From: Mucilaginibacter arboris
GTDB lineage: Bacteria; Bacteroidota; Bacteroidia; Sphingobacteriales; Sphingobacteriaceae
Assembly (NCBI RefSeq): GCF_009754915.1
Contig: NZ_WPIK01000015.1
Span: forward strand, 29,496-93,495
Length of the DNA stretch: 64,000 bases
Direction of reading: 5' to 3'
Made by a program: the position numbers and the translations under genes. Positions 17,576 through 26,003 of this stretch are shown here, piece after piece; within the stretch, counting starts at the first letter, position 1, and each line of letters opens with the position of its first letter. Under the pieces are notes generated by a model that had not been told where the DNA came from, made no database searches, and saw only the letters and a list, made by a program, of their open reading frames with translations.

Positions 17576-18802
17576 TTGAAAAAGAAAAACAATACATCCT
17601 TATTTAAAAAAGTAAATGCCTTTTTACACCTCTGGCTCGGATTAATTTCCGGGCTGGTGGTGTTTATTGTTTCTATAACGGGTTGCTTGTTCTCTTTTCA
17701 AAAGGAAATTAGCGATGTAGTTTATCGAAAAGAATTTTTTATAACGCCACAGGCATCAGGCAAAACTTTGCCAATTACAAGGCTTAAACAAATTGCTGAC
17801 CATTCCTTAGGTATTCCGTCTAATTTTATTACTACTTACCAAAAAGATAAAACGCACACCTGGGAATTTATGTGTTATAAACCGGGCGATCAAAAATCGT
17901 TTTTCTGGTTTGGAACGATTGATAGTTATAAATCAGTTTTTATTAATCCTTATTCCGGCAAAATAACAGGCGTTATGGATTATAAGAACAATTTTTTTGT
18001 GATTGTAAAATCCATCCATTGGAGCTTATTACTGAACGATAAATACGGACAGCCAATTGTTGGATATTCTACCTTGATATTTGTAATCCTGCTCATTTCC
18101 GGCTTGATTTTATGGTGGCCAAAAAACCTGAAAAAAGCAAACTTTGATAAAAGCTTTAAAATAAAATGGAAAGCCGGATTTAAAAGATTGAATTACGATC
18201 TGCATAATGTTCCAGGTTTTTATGCTTTGTTTATCGGTATAATTTTAGGTCTTACCGGGATGGTTTTCGCGATGAAATGGTTTGAAACTTCGGTTTATAT
18301 ACTTACAAATCAATCTTTAAAACCACCTGTATTTAAAAGTATCAATTCTGATACAACGCAAAAAGCTTTAAACAATCCCCTGGATATTGCTTTTTTTACT
18401 GCTAAAAGAAGCATGCCCGAAGCACAGCGAATTGGATTGAGCCCGGCAACAGGTACAAAAGGTGCAATTTATATTTTAGGTTATCGTGGTAAAGAAATTT
18501 ATTACGATTACGACCAATTGCAGTTTGACCAGTACACCGGAAAGCTGCTGAACCGGCAGAATTTTCGAGACAAAAACAGTGGTGAGAAAATTATCGGCAT
18601 GAACTATGACATTCATGTTGGCGCTATTCTGGGTTTGCCAGGAAAAATATTGGCTTTTTTAGCCAGTTTAATTTGTGCCAGTTTACCGGTTACCGGTTTT
18701 ATTATTTGGTTAGGGAAGAAGAAAAAATCGAAGCAAAAAGTTCGACGAAGTTTACAGCACTTAAAAAGCTTTAAAAAACGAAATATAGTTTTGAACAGGT
18801 AA
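17576..18802 (+). CDS. PepSY-associated TM helix protein (iron-uptake partner)
   Basis: 408 residues starting at TTG (17576); an ATG 8 bp upstream is closed by a stop at once, so TTG is the best start. The first hydrophobic helix (LWLGLISGLVVFIVSITGCL) is preceded by KKVNAFLH. PepSY-like periplasmic loops follow, with helices at IVGYSTLIFVILLISGLILW, YALFIGIILGLTGMVF and the C-terminal ILAFLASLICASLPVTGFI, then a basic tail. His residues in the helices (FLHLWLG, IHWSLL, YDLHNVPG, YDIHVGAI) suit haem or metal handling. The family is thought to reduce ferric-siderophores or relay electrons at the inner membrane. It forms a two-gene unit with the receptor. A motif copy at 18401-18414 encodes AKRSM. 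Confidence 0.87.
   Translation: MKKKNNTSLFKKVNAFLHLWLGLISGLVVFIVSITGCLFSFQKEISDVVYRKEFFITPQASGKTLPITRLKQIADHSLGIPSNFITTYQKDKTHTWEFMCYKPGDQKSFFWFGTIDSYKSVFINPYSGKITGVMDYKNNFFVIVKSIHWSLLLNDKYGQPIVGYSTLIFVILLISGLILWWPKNLKKANFDKSFKIKWKAGFKRLNYDLHNVPGFYALFIGIILGLTGMVFAMKWFETSVYILTNQSLKPPVFKSINSDTTQKALNNPLDIAFFTAKRSMPEAQRIGLSPATGTKGAIYILGYRGKEIYYDYDQLQFDQYTGKLLNRQNFRDKNSGEKIIGMNYDIHVGAILGLPGKILAFLASLICASLPVTGFIIWLGKKKKSKQKVRRSLQHLKSFKKRNIVLNR
18401..18414 (+). repeat. Dispersed motif copy inside the PepSY gene
   Basis: GCTAAAAGAAGCAT, sense orientation, read as AKRSM. Confidence 0.85.
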
Positions 18803-18827
18803 AAATTCTATTTGTACATTTTTATAT

Positions 18828-18841
18828 GATAAAAGAAGCAT
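18828..18841 (+). repeat. Dispersed motif copy at a convergent junction
   Basis: GATAAAAGAAGCAT preceded by TTTTTATAT, in the 48-bp gap between the convergent PepSY and queG genes; no other terminator is visible there. Confidence 0.87.
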
Positions 18842-18850
18842 TTTGAACTT

Positions 18851-19789
18851 TTAACTATTCTTTAAAAATGAAATATTCCTCGTCAAACCCGAAAATTTCG
18901 TTCTTTTTACTGCGGAGTTTTTAAAAACCTTTTTAAAGGTATCTTCTGTAATTTCTTCCCAGTCAGCTTTGGTCATCGCCATTAATTCTGGCGGCGGTTG
19001 AAAAGCAGGTTCGTTATGCAGCACAGAAAAACGGTTCCAGGGACAAACTTCCTGACAAATATCACAGCCAAACATCCAATTGTCGGTTTTTCCTTTAAAC
19101 TCTTGTGGGATTTCGTTTTTCAGCTCAATAGTTAAATACGAAATGCAGCGGCTGCCATCTACAACAGCGGGCGCAACAATAGCTTCGGTAGGGCAGGCAT
19201 CCATGCAACGGGTACAGGTTCCGCAATGGTCCTGAGTTGGTTCAACATCATATTCTAATTCTAAGTCAATAATCAATTCAGCCAAAAAAAAGAAAGAACC
19301 TTTTTGCTTGCTTATCAAATTTCCGTTTTTGCCAATCCAGCCTAAGCCTGCTTTTTTTGCCCAGGCACGATCTAAAACCGGGGCAGAATCTACAAAAGCG
19401 CGTCCGTTCACTTCACCGGTTTGTTCCCGTATAAAATTTAACAGTAAAAAAAGCTTTTGCTTGATCACGTCATGATAATCGGCACCAAAAGCATAACGTG
19501 AAATTTTTGGCGCTTCGGGATCGAGCTGCTGCTGCTCAGAATAATAATTCAGCCCTAAAGAAATAACAGATTTGGCGCCATCAACCAATAAACGCGGGTC
19601 GAGCCGTTTATCAAAATGGTTTTCCATATAAGTCAGTTCTCCATGAAAACCTTTTTGAAGCCAGCTTTCTAACCGCGGCGCTTCTTCTTCTAAAAAACCG
19701 GCTTTGGCAATGCCGCAGAATAAAAATCCGAGCTTTTCTGCTTCGGCTTTAATCAATTGGCTGTAAACTGGTTTTTGCAGAGACGACAT
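18851..19789 (-). CDS. queG: Epoxyqueuosine reductase
   Basis: 312 residues, single gene. It matches QueG: an N-terminal cobalamin-binding catalytic domain with VLDRAWA (Asp140) and [10 protein letters not shown], then a two-[4Fe-4S] ferredoxin module. Cluster cysteines are Cys189, 192, 195, 199 ([14 protein letters not shown]) and Cys215 with 242, 245, 249 ([13 protein letters not shown]). The enzyme converts epoxyqueuosine to queuosine at the wobble position of tRNAs for Asp, Asn, His and Tyr, the last step of the pathway. The C-terminal HEAT-repeat extension of some QueG proteins is absent, as in many Bacteroidetes. A -7 element lies 6 nt before the ATG. Confidence 0.95.
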   Translation of the reverse strand: MSSLQKPVYSQLIKAEAEKLGFLFCGIAKAGFLEEEAPRLESWLQKGFHGELTYMENHFDKRLDPRLLVDGAKSVISLGLNYYSEQQQLDPEAPKISRYAFGADYHDVIKQKLFLLLNFIREQTGEVNGRAFVDSAPVLDRAWAKKAGLGWIGKNGNLISKQKGSFFFLAELIIDLELEYDVEPTQDHCGTCTRCMDACPTEAIVAPAVVDGSRCISYLTIELKNEIPQEFKGKTDNWMFGCDICQEVCPWNRFSVLHNEPAFQPPPELMAMTKADWEEITEDTFKKVFKNSAVKRTKFSGLTRNISFLKNS

Positions 19790-20134
19790 TACTTACAAAG
19801 ATAAAGCTTTAACGGGTTTAATTACGAAAGTCAGTTTGAACACAATTACTTGTTGATAAAAAATGACTATTAATAGCTATTGATGATAGCAATAAGGAAA
19901 TGGAGATTAGGATACCATTTAACCTAAAAAGCAAACTTTATTATGGCACAACTAACCTATAACAGTAAAAGCGGAAAAGATTATTTAAACATTCTTTTTT
20001 GAATGCATCTTATATTTATAAAAGAAAGCAGTCTATGTTGTAAAATCTTCTTCTTATTTTGCAGTTACAAGTCTTTTAATATAAACTGAGTTTTTGCTGT
20101 TAAGGTATTTTATAGAAACAAAATCTAATTTTAC
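19790..20134. other. Divergent intergenic region, queG and orphan lipoprotein gene
   Basis: 345 bp. The left end holds the queG promoter (TATCTTTG, minus strand, 19796-19803). A 19-codon ATG frame at about 19943 is too short and unsupported to call. A near-motif TATAAAAGAAAGCAGT (about 20017) has one extra base. Nothing else recognised. Confidence 0.6.
19796..19803 (-). promoter_or_regulatory. -7 promoter element TATCTTTG of queG
   Basis: Ends 6 nt before the queG ATG, implying a transcription start at or beside the start codon. Confidence 0.55.
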
Positions 20135-21046
20135 ATGAAAAATCAATACCTCATTTATTTTTTACTTTTTATTTTTTTAAGCAGTTGCAGCGTTCTGTCT
20201 GATAGTCAGCTTAAAAACATCAACGTTTATGCAACTGCGGCTAAAGCTTATTCCGATTATCCGGGCGAAGTGATAAGGCATTATGCTTTGTTAAACCAGG
20301 ATAACCGGATTTTAAAAGCAAGCAGTCTAAAAGATCTGCCCCTTGTACTTTCAGCTTTAAATAGTGCTACTGAAAATTATCAATTCAGAATAAACCAAGC
20401 AGATCAGTTCGACCTGTCATTAAAATTGTTTCAGCAATATGTGAGTTTGATGGCCACATTAAGTGCAGAAGATTATGTAAATGATTTAACCAGCAGTAGC
20501 AAAGCATTGGGCGAAAGCAGTACCGATCTGGTAAAACAGTATAATGCTAAAGCCTCCAAAAAGTTGCCGGATGAAATAGGAGAGAAGCTTTCTTCTGCTG
20601 TTTTTATTGTTGGAAAAAGGTGGGTTAAAAACAGGCAGGCAAAAGCTTTAAAAGAATTTATTCCGGCAGGAAACGTGCTGGTAGCTACAATGGTAGATAA
20701 CCTGGTTGCCGGATTGGAAGGTAAAGACGCGGGTTCTTTTAAAGATTTAATTAGTTTAAGCAGAAGTGATTTTAAAGATAAATATGAAATAATTGTTCTA
20801 TCAGAAAAAAACGGTATTAACTATCCCAATTTAAAAGTTTATTACGAAACCTTAAATCGCTATGATTCTTTAGAAGTTTTACGGGCACAATGCGTATTGT
20901 CGGCAAATAAGGTTAAAAGCTGTCACGAAAAATTAACTCAGGATATTCAAAATAAAAAGAAACTAAAAACAATTTTTACTGAAAGTAGCGATTTGATTGC
21001 TGATATCAGAAAGCTTAAAGATGCATATCAAACCTTTGCGGATTAA
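20135..21046 (+). CDS. Orphan lipoprotein, function unknown
   Basis: 303 residues with a lipoprotein signal (MKNQYLIYFLLFIFLSSCS; lipid-attached Cys18). The mature part is predominantly helical, with few aromatic residues and many Ser, Lys and Leu. No known motif was recognised. A central VGKRWVKNRQAKALKEFI segment and C-terminal charged helices (KKLKTIFTESSDLIADIRKL) suggest helical bundles. The next gene, 31 bp downstream, encodes a small coiled-coil protein with a hydrophobic C-terminus, so the two may form a membrane-associated complex. The pair could be accessory, as no conserved neighbour is present. Confidence 0.75.
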   Translation: MKNQYLIYFLLFIFLSSCSVLSDSQLKNINVYATAAKAYSDYPGEVIRHYALLNQDNRILKASSLKDLPLVLSALNSATENYQFRINQADQFDLSLKLFQQYVSLMATLSAEDYVNDLTSSSKALGESSTDLVKQYNAKASKKLPDEIGEKLSSAVFIVGKRWVKNRQAKALKEFIPAGNVLVATMVDNLVAGLEGKDAGSFKDLISLSRSDFKDKYEIIVLSEKNGINYPNLKVYYETLNRYDSLEVLRAQCVLSANKVKSCHEKLTQDIQNKKKLKTIFTESSDLIADIRKLKDAYQTFAD

Positions 21047-21077
21047 AATAAAAATTGAACCTCTAATATAAACGGCC

Positions 21078-21425
21078 ATGAATACAGAAGCAATGAACGT
21101 ATTAAAGCAAATCAGGGAAACTACAAACCAATTGCAAGAGGAATTAGACGATCCGTATTATCAAAATCATACCGACGACCGGATACTTTTAGAATCGATG
21201 CTGAATAACCTATATGATCAGGAAGATTTAATTATCAATAACACGATCCAAAATATTGTTCAGCAATTAAATGAAGGGAACAACAAGTTGCAGTTGCTAA
21301 TTGATAAGATGTCTGCTTCCAGCAATCAGATTGCAAAATTAAATGTTGTAGTTAAAAAAGTTTCGGATATTATTGCAGCGCTTGTGAAGATAACAACGGT
21401 AGCAGTTTCGGCAGGTTTACTTTAA
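21078..21425 (+). CDS. Small coiled-coil protein, partner of the orphan lipoprotein
   Basis: 115 residues. Heptad-like spacing of hydrophobics runs from about residue 4 to 90 (MNVLKQIRETTNQLQEEL, LLESMLNNLYDQEDLII, QNIVQQLNEGNNKLQLLI). The C-terminal 25 residues (VSDIIAALVKITTVAVSAGL) are hydrophobic and could insert in or lie along a membrane. There is no signal peptide, so it is probably cytoplasmic and tethered by its tail. It follows the lipoprotein gene by 31 bp in the same direction. A second in-frame ATG at 21093 is possible. No family is recognised. Confidence 0.65.
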   Translation: MNTEAMNVLKQIRETTNQLQEELDDPYYQNHTDDRILLESMLNNLYDQEDLIINNTIQNIVQQLNEGNNKLQLLIDKMSASSNQIAKLNVVVKKVSDIIAALVKITTVAVSAGLL

Positions 21426-21531
21426 CCAATTTACCTTCTAATTTTAATAATGGTTTTTCTAAAGAAACAACCTGCAGCAAAAACAATGAAGTTGTTTAAA
21501 CTTTTTTTCTGGCCTTCTTTTTTGGGAGCCG

Positions 21532-21545
21532 ATGCTTCTTTTATC
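21532..21545 (-). repeat. Dispersed motif copy
   Basis: Minus-strand GATAAAAGAAGCAT preceded on that strand by TTTTTAGGT; same flank as the next copy. Confidence 0.87.
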
Positions 21546-21586
21546 ACCTAAAAATGTTGGTCGTTAGGTTTTGTTTTTAGGGGTTG

Positions 21587-21600
21587 ATGCTTCTTTTATC
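21587..21600 (-). repeat. Dispersed motif copy
   Basis: Minus-strand GATAAAAGAAGCAT with the left arm TTTTTTAGGT, 55 bp from the previous copy in a short direct duplication. Confidence 0.87.
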
Positions 21601-21621
21601 ACCTAAAAAATGTTGACCTTC

Positions 21622-21664
21622 ACTAAAGACCTATAAGGTTTTCAAAACCTTATAGGTCTTTAGT
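21622..21664. terminator. 43-bp near-perfect palindrome, probable bidirectional terminator
   Basis: Two 21-bp arms, starting ACTAAAGACCTATAAGG and mirrored exactly, with a single C at the centre (hairpin loop TTTTCAAAA). There is no U-run, so action as a terminator or as a mobile palindrome is uncertain. Similar CCTATAAGGTTTT palindromes are common between genes in Bacteroidetes. Confidence 0.7.
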
Positions 21665-21692
21665 GGATTAAATGTAAACACCAATTTTACCC

Positions 21693-21706
21693 GGTAAAAG
21701 AAGCAT
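21693..21706 (+). repeat. Dispersed motif copy
   Basis: GGTAAAAGAAGCAT preceded by TTTTACCC. Confidence 0.87.
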
Positions 21707-21778
21707 GGGCACCAAACCTGGGCCTGCCGAAGGACCAAATTTAAATGGGTGCCAAAAAGTTTAAACAACCTCAATGTT

Positions 21779-21792
21779 ATACTTCTTTTATC
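21779..21792 (-). repeat. Dispersed motif copy (AAAAGAAGTAT form)
   Basis: Minus-strand GATAAAAGAAGTAT, 44 bp past the LuxR-type gene's stop, in the sense orientation of that gene. Confidence 0.85.
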
Positions 21793-21835
21793 AATGCTTT
21801 TATGGAATTAACATTTCATACTTCCGTTTTAAGTT

Positions 21836-22561
21836 TTAAATCAGATCAAAAGAAATAGCAAAACGGATAAGTTTTGATAAACAGTTAATTTCTAACTTTC
21901 TTAAAATACTTTTCCGGTGGTTGTTGACTGTGTGCTTGCTGATAAAAAGTGAATCAGAAATTTCCTGGCTGTTGCTTCCCAGTGCAATCAGCCGGACCAA
22001 CTCTTTTTCTCGTTTGGTAAGTAAATTAAACTTGCGGTAGTTCTGGCTGATAAACATGTTTTCTTCAAAAACCCGGTTTAACTTGTTGCCCAGGTTGTTT
22101 AAAGTATTGGCCTCGATAGCCAGGTGCATAATCATATTTGTTTCGCCAGGCTCATCGGCGCAGCAAAGCCTTGAACTTGTAAAATACCATTTGTACTCGC
22201 TGCGGTCATTCGGCCGTACACGTTGCAAAAAAGAATGGACCGCATTATGGTCGTTTTGTGCTATAAACTTTTGCAAACCTATGTTTAAAAACTGTATTTC
22301 TTCTTTCGGGAAAAACTTATTAAAGTATTCCGGCCCTAAAGCTTGTAATTCTTCCCGGCTGTGTTTTAAAATATTACAGCCGCTTTTGTTCATGTAGATA
22401 TTGGTATTGGTAGCTAAATCATGTACCATCAGGTTTCCGGGAACATAATCACCCACATCCTGAATGGTAAATAAACCTTTTTTAAACTGGTTCCCAATAC
22501 TAAAAAACTGGGCTTTGCAATTGTTCTCCAACTGCTGGTGGTAAAGTGCGGTTGTGACCAT
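21836..22561 (-). CDS. LuxR-type transcription regulator with PAS-like sensor
   Basis: 241 residues. The C-terminal 65 residues are a GerE/LuxR helix-turn-helix: LLTKREKELVRLIALGSNSQ, EISDSLFISKHTVNNHRKSI, LRKLEINCLSKLIRF. The N-terminal 170 residues look PAS-like: VGDYVPGNLMVHDLATNTNI, YMNKSGCNILKHSREELQAL, and YFNKFFPKEE. There is no receiver aspartate, so it is not a standard NarL response regulator. It would sense a small molecule or redox state and bind DNA as a dimer. It is monocistronic and its targets are unknown; the divergent acidic protein gene could be one. PAS assignment is by pattern only. Confidence 0.85.
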   Translation of the reverse strand: MVTTALYHQQLENNCKAQFFSIGNQFKKGLFTIQDVGDYVPGNLMVHDLATNTNIYMNKSGCNILKHSREELQALGPEYFNKFFPKEEIQFLNIGLQKFIAQNDHNAVHSFLQRVRPNDRSEYKWYFTSSRLCCADEPGETNMIMHLAIEANTLNNLGNKLNRVFEENMFISQNYRKFNLLTKREKELVRLIALGSNSQEISDSLFISKHTVNNHRKSILRKLEINCLSKLIRFAISFDLI

Positions 22562-22860
22562 ATTAGTTTGGATTATAAACGATTAGCAACCAAAACTATA
22601 AAAAATGGTATTTTTTAACTAAGAAACTTTATGTCGTGAAAGTAAATAAAGGTTTTGATAAATACTATTATTTGCAACTATTTTGTTACATTTTTTAATG
22701 GGAATAATCCTTCCTCAAATTCAAATGCTCTTTTTATCGAAGCTTTTTATTGAACCTAACCATTTATTTGCTTAGCTGGTTACTAAAAATTATTTTTCGT
22801 TCACTACAAGCAAACAATAAAGGCAGCAGTTTCTTTTTACGTTAATCAATCAACCACAAT
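22562..22860. other. Divergent intergenic region, LuxR-type gene and acidic protein
   Basis: 299 AT-rich bp containing the promoters of both divergent genes. No -7 consensus stands out and no dispersed motif is present. Confidence 0.5.
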
Positions 22861-23229
22861 ATGGCAACTACAAATAATTTAAATGACACAGCGGAAGAAC
22901 AGCCGTTAACTACAACAGGAGGACCTACAGACCAGTTAGCACCGGAAGGCGATGCTAAAGATAATCAGGACTTTGAAGATGATGATGATGCACCCTTAGA
23001 TGATGAACTGGCTGCGAACAGTTCTGATTTTGATGATGAACCTATTGAGGATGAAGACGAAGACCTGGATGATGACGAAGTAAAGCGTTTATTTCCGGGA
23101 GAAGACAGTTATACAGAAGATGAAGATGATGACGAACCTTACGAAGGCATCCGTCACGGCGATCAGGAAGATGAGGGGTTGGTAGATGATAACATGACCG
23201 GTATGCCAGTCATTCCGTCGCCATCTTAA
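22861..23229 (+). CDS. Highly acidic low-complexity protein
   Basis: 122 residues, of which well over a third are Asp or Glu; runs such as DFEDDDDAPLDDEL and DEDEDLDDDEVKRLF dominate residues 35-95. There is no signal peptide, membrane segment or Cys. The protein must be intrinsically disordered and strongly negative. It starts MATTNNLNDTAEEQPL. Proteins of this kind occur in Sphingobacteriaceae without known function; DNA mimicry, calcium or polyamine binding, or protein buffering are possible but not shown. A terminator follows, so it is a single-gene transcript. The reverse-strand frame over its end is a shadow. Confidence 0.7.
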   Translation: MATTNNLNDTAEEQPLTTTGGPTDQLAPEGDAKDNQDFEDDDDAPLDDELAANSSDFDDEPIEDEDEDLDDDEVKRLFPGEDSYTEDEDDDEPYEGIRHGDQEDEGLVDDNMTGMPVIPSPS

Positions 23230-23267
23230 TAAATACAAGTATTTTATATTTTGTACAACCTTTTCGG

Positions 23268-23294
23268 GCAAGTTTAAATAAGCTTGCTTTTTTT
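23268..23294 (+). terminator. Rho-independent terminator after the acidic protein gene
   Basis: GCAAGTTTA, short loop, TAAGCTTGC with one G-T wobble, then seven T. The T run leads into a degenerate motif copy (GCCATAAAAACAGTAT, to 23312). Confidence 0.85.
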
Positions 23295-23298
23295 ATGC

Positions 23299-23312
23299 CA
23301 TAAAAACAGTAT
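23299..23312 (+). repeat. Variant dispersed motif (AAAACAGTAT form)
   Basis: CATAAAAACAGTAT. The same variant occurs at 42629-42642 and, ending in AC, at 58542-58555. Confidence 0.55.
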
Positions 23313-23362
23313 GGCCAGGATTTATTAAGCGGAAAACCAATTTCTTTTGACCTGAAAAGCTT

Positions 23363-23370
23363 TAACTTTG
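23363..23370 (+). promoter_or_regulatory. -7 promoter element TAACTTTG of the M16 operon
   Basis: TAnnTTTG match 32 nt before the ATG at 23403. A TTTTG lies upstream at 23345-23349, but closer than the usual -33 spacing. Confidence 0.5.
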
Positions 23371-23402
23371 CCAGCTACTTATAATGTAGGTTTTAGATAA
23401 CT

Positions 23403-24662
23403 ATGGTCAGATTTAACAGATTTACACTTGCTAACGGCTTAAAAGTTTTAGTACATGAAGATAAAACTACACCAATGGCCGTGGTTAATGTTTTATATGA
23501 TGTTGGCGCGAGGGATGAAAACCCTAACCAAACCGGGTTTGCACATTTGTTTGAGCATTTAATGTTCGGTGGATCTGAAAACATTCCTGCTTATGATGAA
23601 CCATTGCAAAGGGTTGGTGGCGAAAACAATGCTTTCACCAGCAACGATATTACCAATTATTACATTACCCTGCCTGCTGTAAACATAGAAACTGCTTTTT
23701 GGCTGGAAAGCGACCGGATGCTTAACCTGGCTTTTAGCGAAAAAAGCCTCGATGTACAAAGGCAGGTTGTTTCCGAAGAATTTAAACAGCGCTATTTAAA
23801 CCAGCCTTACGGCGATGTGTGGTTAAAACTGCGGCCTTTGGTTTATAAAAAACATCCATACCAATGGGCAACAATTGGCAAAGAACTTTCGCACATTGAA
23901 AACGCAAAAATTGAAGATGTAAAAGCCTTCTTTAAAAAACATTATAACCCGCAAAACGCTATTTTAGTGGTTGGCGGCGATGTAGATACTGCACAGGTAA
24001 AAGTTTTGGCCGAAAAATGGTTTGAACCGGTTCCGTCCGGAGAAAAATACCATCGAAACCTGCCCAAAGAACCGGAACAAGTAGAAGAACGCCGGGAAGT
24101 TGTTGTTGGAAAAGTACCTTTAAACAGCTTGTACATGGCTTTTCATGCACCCGGCCGTATGGAAAAAGCAAGTTACCCGGTAGAGTTACTGGCAGATATT
24201 CTTTCTCGCGGAAACTCTTCCCGCTTGTACCAAACGTTGTTGAAAGAAAAGCAGTTGTTTAGCGAAATACATGCTTATTTAAGCGGCAGCCTGGATGAAG
24301 GCATGTTGGTAATTGAAGGAAAACCACTGGAAACAGTGAGCATAGAACAGGCAGAAGCGGCGGTTTGGGAAGAATTGGAAAAACTGAAAACCGAGCTGGT
24401 GCAAGAAAATGAGCTGATGAAGGTAAAGAACAAAACAGAATCGACACTGATTTTTACAGAAATGTCTTTATTGGAAAAAGGGATGAACCTTGCTTATTTT
24501 GAACTCATGGGCGATGCAGATAATTTAAACCACGAAACCGAAAAATACCTTGCTGTAACCGCAGAAGAAATACGGGAACAATCCCGAAAAATCTTCCGCA
24601 GGGAAAACCTGTCCACACTGGTTTACCTGGCAGAAGAAGTTGCAGAAACTTTAGTTGCATAA
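23403..24662 (+). CDS. M16-family zinc protease, catalytic subunit
   Basis: 419 residues. The inverted zinc motif HLFEH is at residues 48-52 (His48, Glu51, His52), with the distal Glu in VVSEEFKQR near residue 122. The fold continues with GGDVDTAQVKVLAEKWF and the C-terminal half typical of pitrilysin/MPP-like peptidases. There is no clear signal peptide, so a cytoplasmic or non-classical location is expected. It is followed 21 bp later by an M16 protein lacking the zinc site. Such pairs form heterodimers that clamp and degrade peptides. The substrate is not known. Confidence 0.9.
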   Translation: MVRFNRFTLANGLKVLVHEDKTTPMAVVNVLYDVGARDENPNQTGFAHLFEHLMFGGSENIPAYDEPLQRVGGENNAFTSNDITNYYITLPAVNIETAFWLESDRMLNLAFSEKSLDVQRQVVSEEFKQRYLNQPYGDVWLKLRPLVYKKHPYQWATIGKELSHIENAKIEDVKAFFKKHYNPQNAILVVGGDVDTAQVKVLAEKWFEPVPSGEKYHRNLPKEPEQVEERREVVVGKVPLNSLYMAFHAPGRMEKASYPVELLADILSRGNSSRLYQTLLKEKQLFSEIHAYLSGSLDEGMLVIEGKPLETVSIEQAEAAVWEELEKLKTELVQENELMKVKNKTESTLIFTEMSLLEKGMNLAYFELMGDADNLNHETEKYLAVTAEEIREQSRKIFRRENLSTLVYLAEEVAETLVA

Positions 24663-24671
24663 TTTTAGATA

Positions 24672-24685
24672 GATAAAAGAAGTAT
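24672..24685 (+). repeat. Dispersed motif copy spanning a start codon
   Basis: GATAAAAGAAGTAT; its last two bases plus the next G are the ATG of the second M16 gene. Left arm TTTTAGATA. Confidence 0.85.
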
Positions 24686-25955
24686 GTTGAACAGAACTTT
24701 GGCGCCCAAATTTCATGCAATTGAAGAATTTACGTTAATCAGGCCACAGGAAATACAATTAGATAACGGCTGTAAAATATTTTACTTCAACTCCGGTGAG
24801 CAGGAACTGGTACGGCTGGAATGGATTTTTAATAACTTAAATTTTATTACTTCCAGGCCATTATCCAACATTGCAGTAAACACTTTATTGGCAGAAGGGA
24901 CTACTTCGCGCACGGCTGCACAAATTGCTTCCGAGATTGATTTTTACGGTGCTTTTTTACAGGTGGAATATGGTGCCGACCATTCTCAGGTTACACTTTA
25001 TACTTTAAACAAACACCTTAAAGCCACGCTGGCTGTTATAAAAGATATTCTGATCAACGCAACTTTTCCCGAAAAAGAATTGCAAACCTATATCAGAAAC
25101 CAGCAGCAAAAGTTACAAGTTAGCTTGCAAAAAAACGATGTAGTTGGCCGGCGTACTTTTAACAAAGCATTGTATGAAGGCACTATTTACGGTTTTGCAC
25201 CCGAAGCCGAAGATTATGCGCAATTAAAGCAAGACGATTTATTGCTGCATTATGAGCAGCAATACCAGCCTGCTAACTGTACGCTGGTAATTGCCGGAAA
25301 GGTAGACGAAAATGTAATGGAAACCATTTCAGATTTTTTTTCCGACTGGCAAAACCGGATTACGGCTGATTTTACCCGTCCGGATGTTAATAAAATAGCA
25401 GGAAAACTTATTTACATCGAAAAACCAAACGCGCTGCAATCGGCCGTACGCTTGGGCACTTCCACCATTAATAGCAAACATCCTGATTTTCCCGGTCTGC
25501 AAGTGTTAAATACCGTTCTTGGCGGCTATTTCGGTTCTCGTTTAATGGCCAATATCCGCGAAGATAAAGGTTATACTTATGGCATTGGTTCGGCAATTGT
25601 TTCGATGAAAAAAACCGGGACATTTTTTATTGCTACCGAAGTTGGTGCAGAAGTTTGCCGCGAAGCGATACAGGAAATTGAGAAAGAAATTAACTTGTTA
25701 AAAACAGTATTGATACCGGAAGAAGAACTTTCTTTGGTCCGGAATTATATGTTGGGCTCTTTATTGGGCAGCCTGGAAAATGTTTTTTCTCATGCTGATA
25801 AATTTAAAAACCTTTATTTCTCCAACGTAGATTATTCTTATTACGACCGTTATGCCGAAACAGTTAAAAATATCACTTCCGAAGAATTAAAAGCATTAGC
25901 TAACCAATACTTTGATTTTGACGGATTTGTAAAAGTTATAGTCGGTAAATATTGA
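24684..25955 (+). CDS. M16-family protein, non-catalytic partner
   Basis: 423 residues. The region where HXXEH should lie reads NTLLAEGTTSRT, so zinc ligands are absent. The C-terminal half keeps the Arg/Tyr substrate-binding pair in NIREDKGYTYGIGS, which in two-chain M16 proteases is supplied by the non-catalytic subunit. It is co-transcribed with the catalytic gene 21 bp upstream. The start ATG overlaps the dispersed motif; the next Met is far downstream, so this start is the likely one. The C-terminal part (VLIPEEELSLVRNYMLGSLL) follows family pattern. Confidence 0.9.
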   Translation: MLNRTLAPKFHAIEEFTLIRPQEIQLDNGCKIFYFNSGEQELVRLEWIFNNLNFITSRPLSNIAVNTLLAEGTTSRTAAQIASEIDFYGAFLQVEYGADHSQVTLYTLNKHLKATLAVIKDILINATFPEKELQTYIRNQQQKLQVSLQKNDVVGRRTFNKALYEGTIYGFAPEAEDYAQLKQDDLLLHYEQQYQPANCTLVIAGKVDENVMETISDFFSDWQNRITADFTRPDVNKIAGKLIYIEKPNALQSAVRLGTSTINSKHPDFPGLQVLNTVLGGYFGSRLMANIREDKGYTYGIGSAIVSMKKTGTFFIATEVGAEVCREAIQEIEKEINLLKTVLIPEEELSLVRNYMLGSLLGSLENVFSHADKFKNLYFSNVDYSYYDRYAETVKNITSEELKALANQYFDFDGFVKVIVGKY

Positions 25956-25973
25956 TCTTATGTTGAAAATTGC

Positions 25974-25987
25974 ATGCTTCTTTTACC
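25974..25987 (-). repeat. Dispersed motif copy at a convergent junction
   Basis: Minus-strand GGTAAAAGAAGCAT in the 48-bp gap between the M16 pair and ccmB. Confidence 0.87.
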
Positions 25988-26003
25988 AGGCATTTTTTCA
26001 GCA

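Larger units (their letters stand above)
21426..21835. other. Convergent intergenic region rich in motifs and a long palindrome
   Basis: 410 bp between convergent genes. It contains four dispersed-motif copies (21532, 21587, 21693, 21779) and a 43-bp palindrome at 21622-21664. No coding frame is convincing. Confidence 0.75.

Noticed and set aside
19943..20002. 19-codon frame starting MAQLTYNSK
   Set aside because: Too short, no family or coupling to support it.
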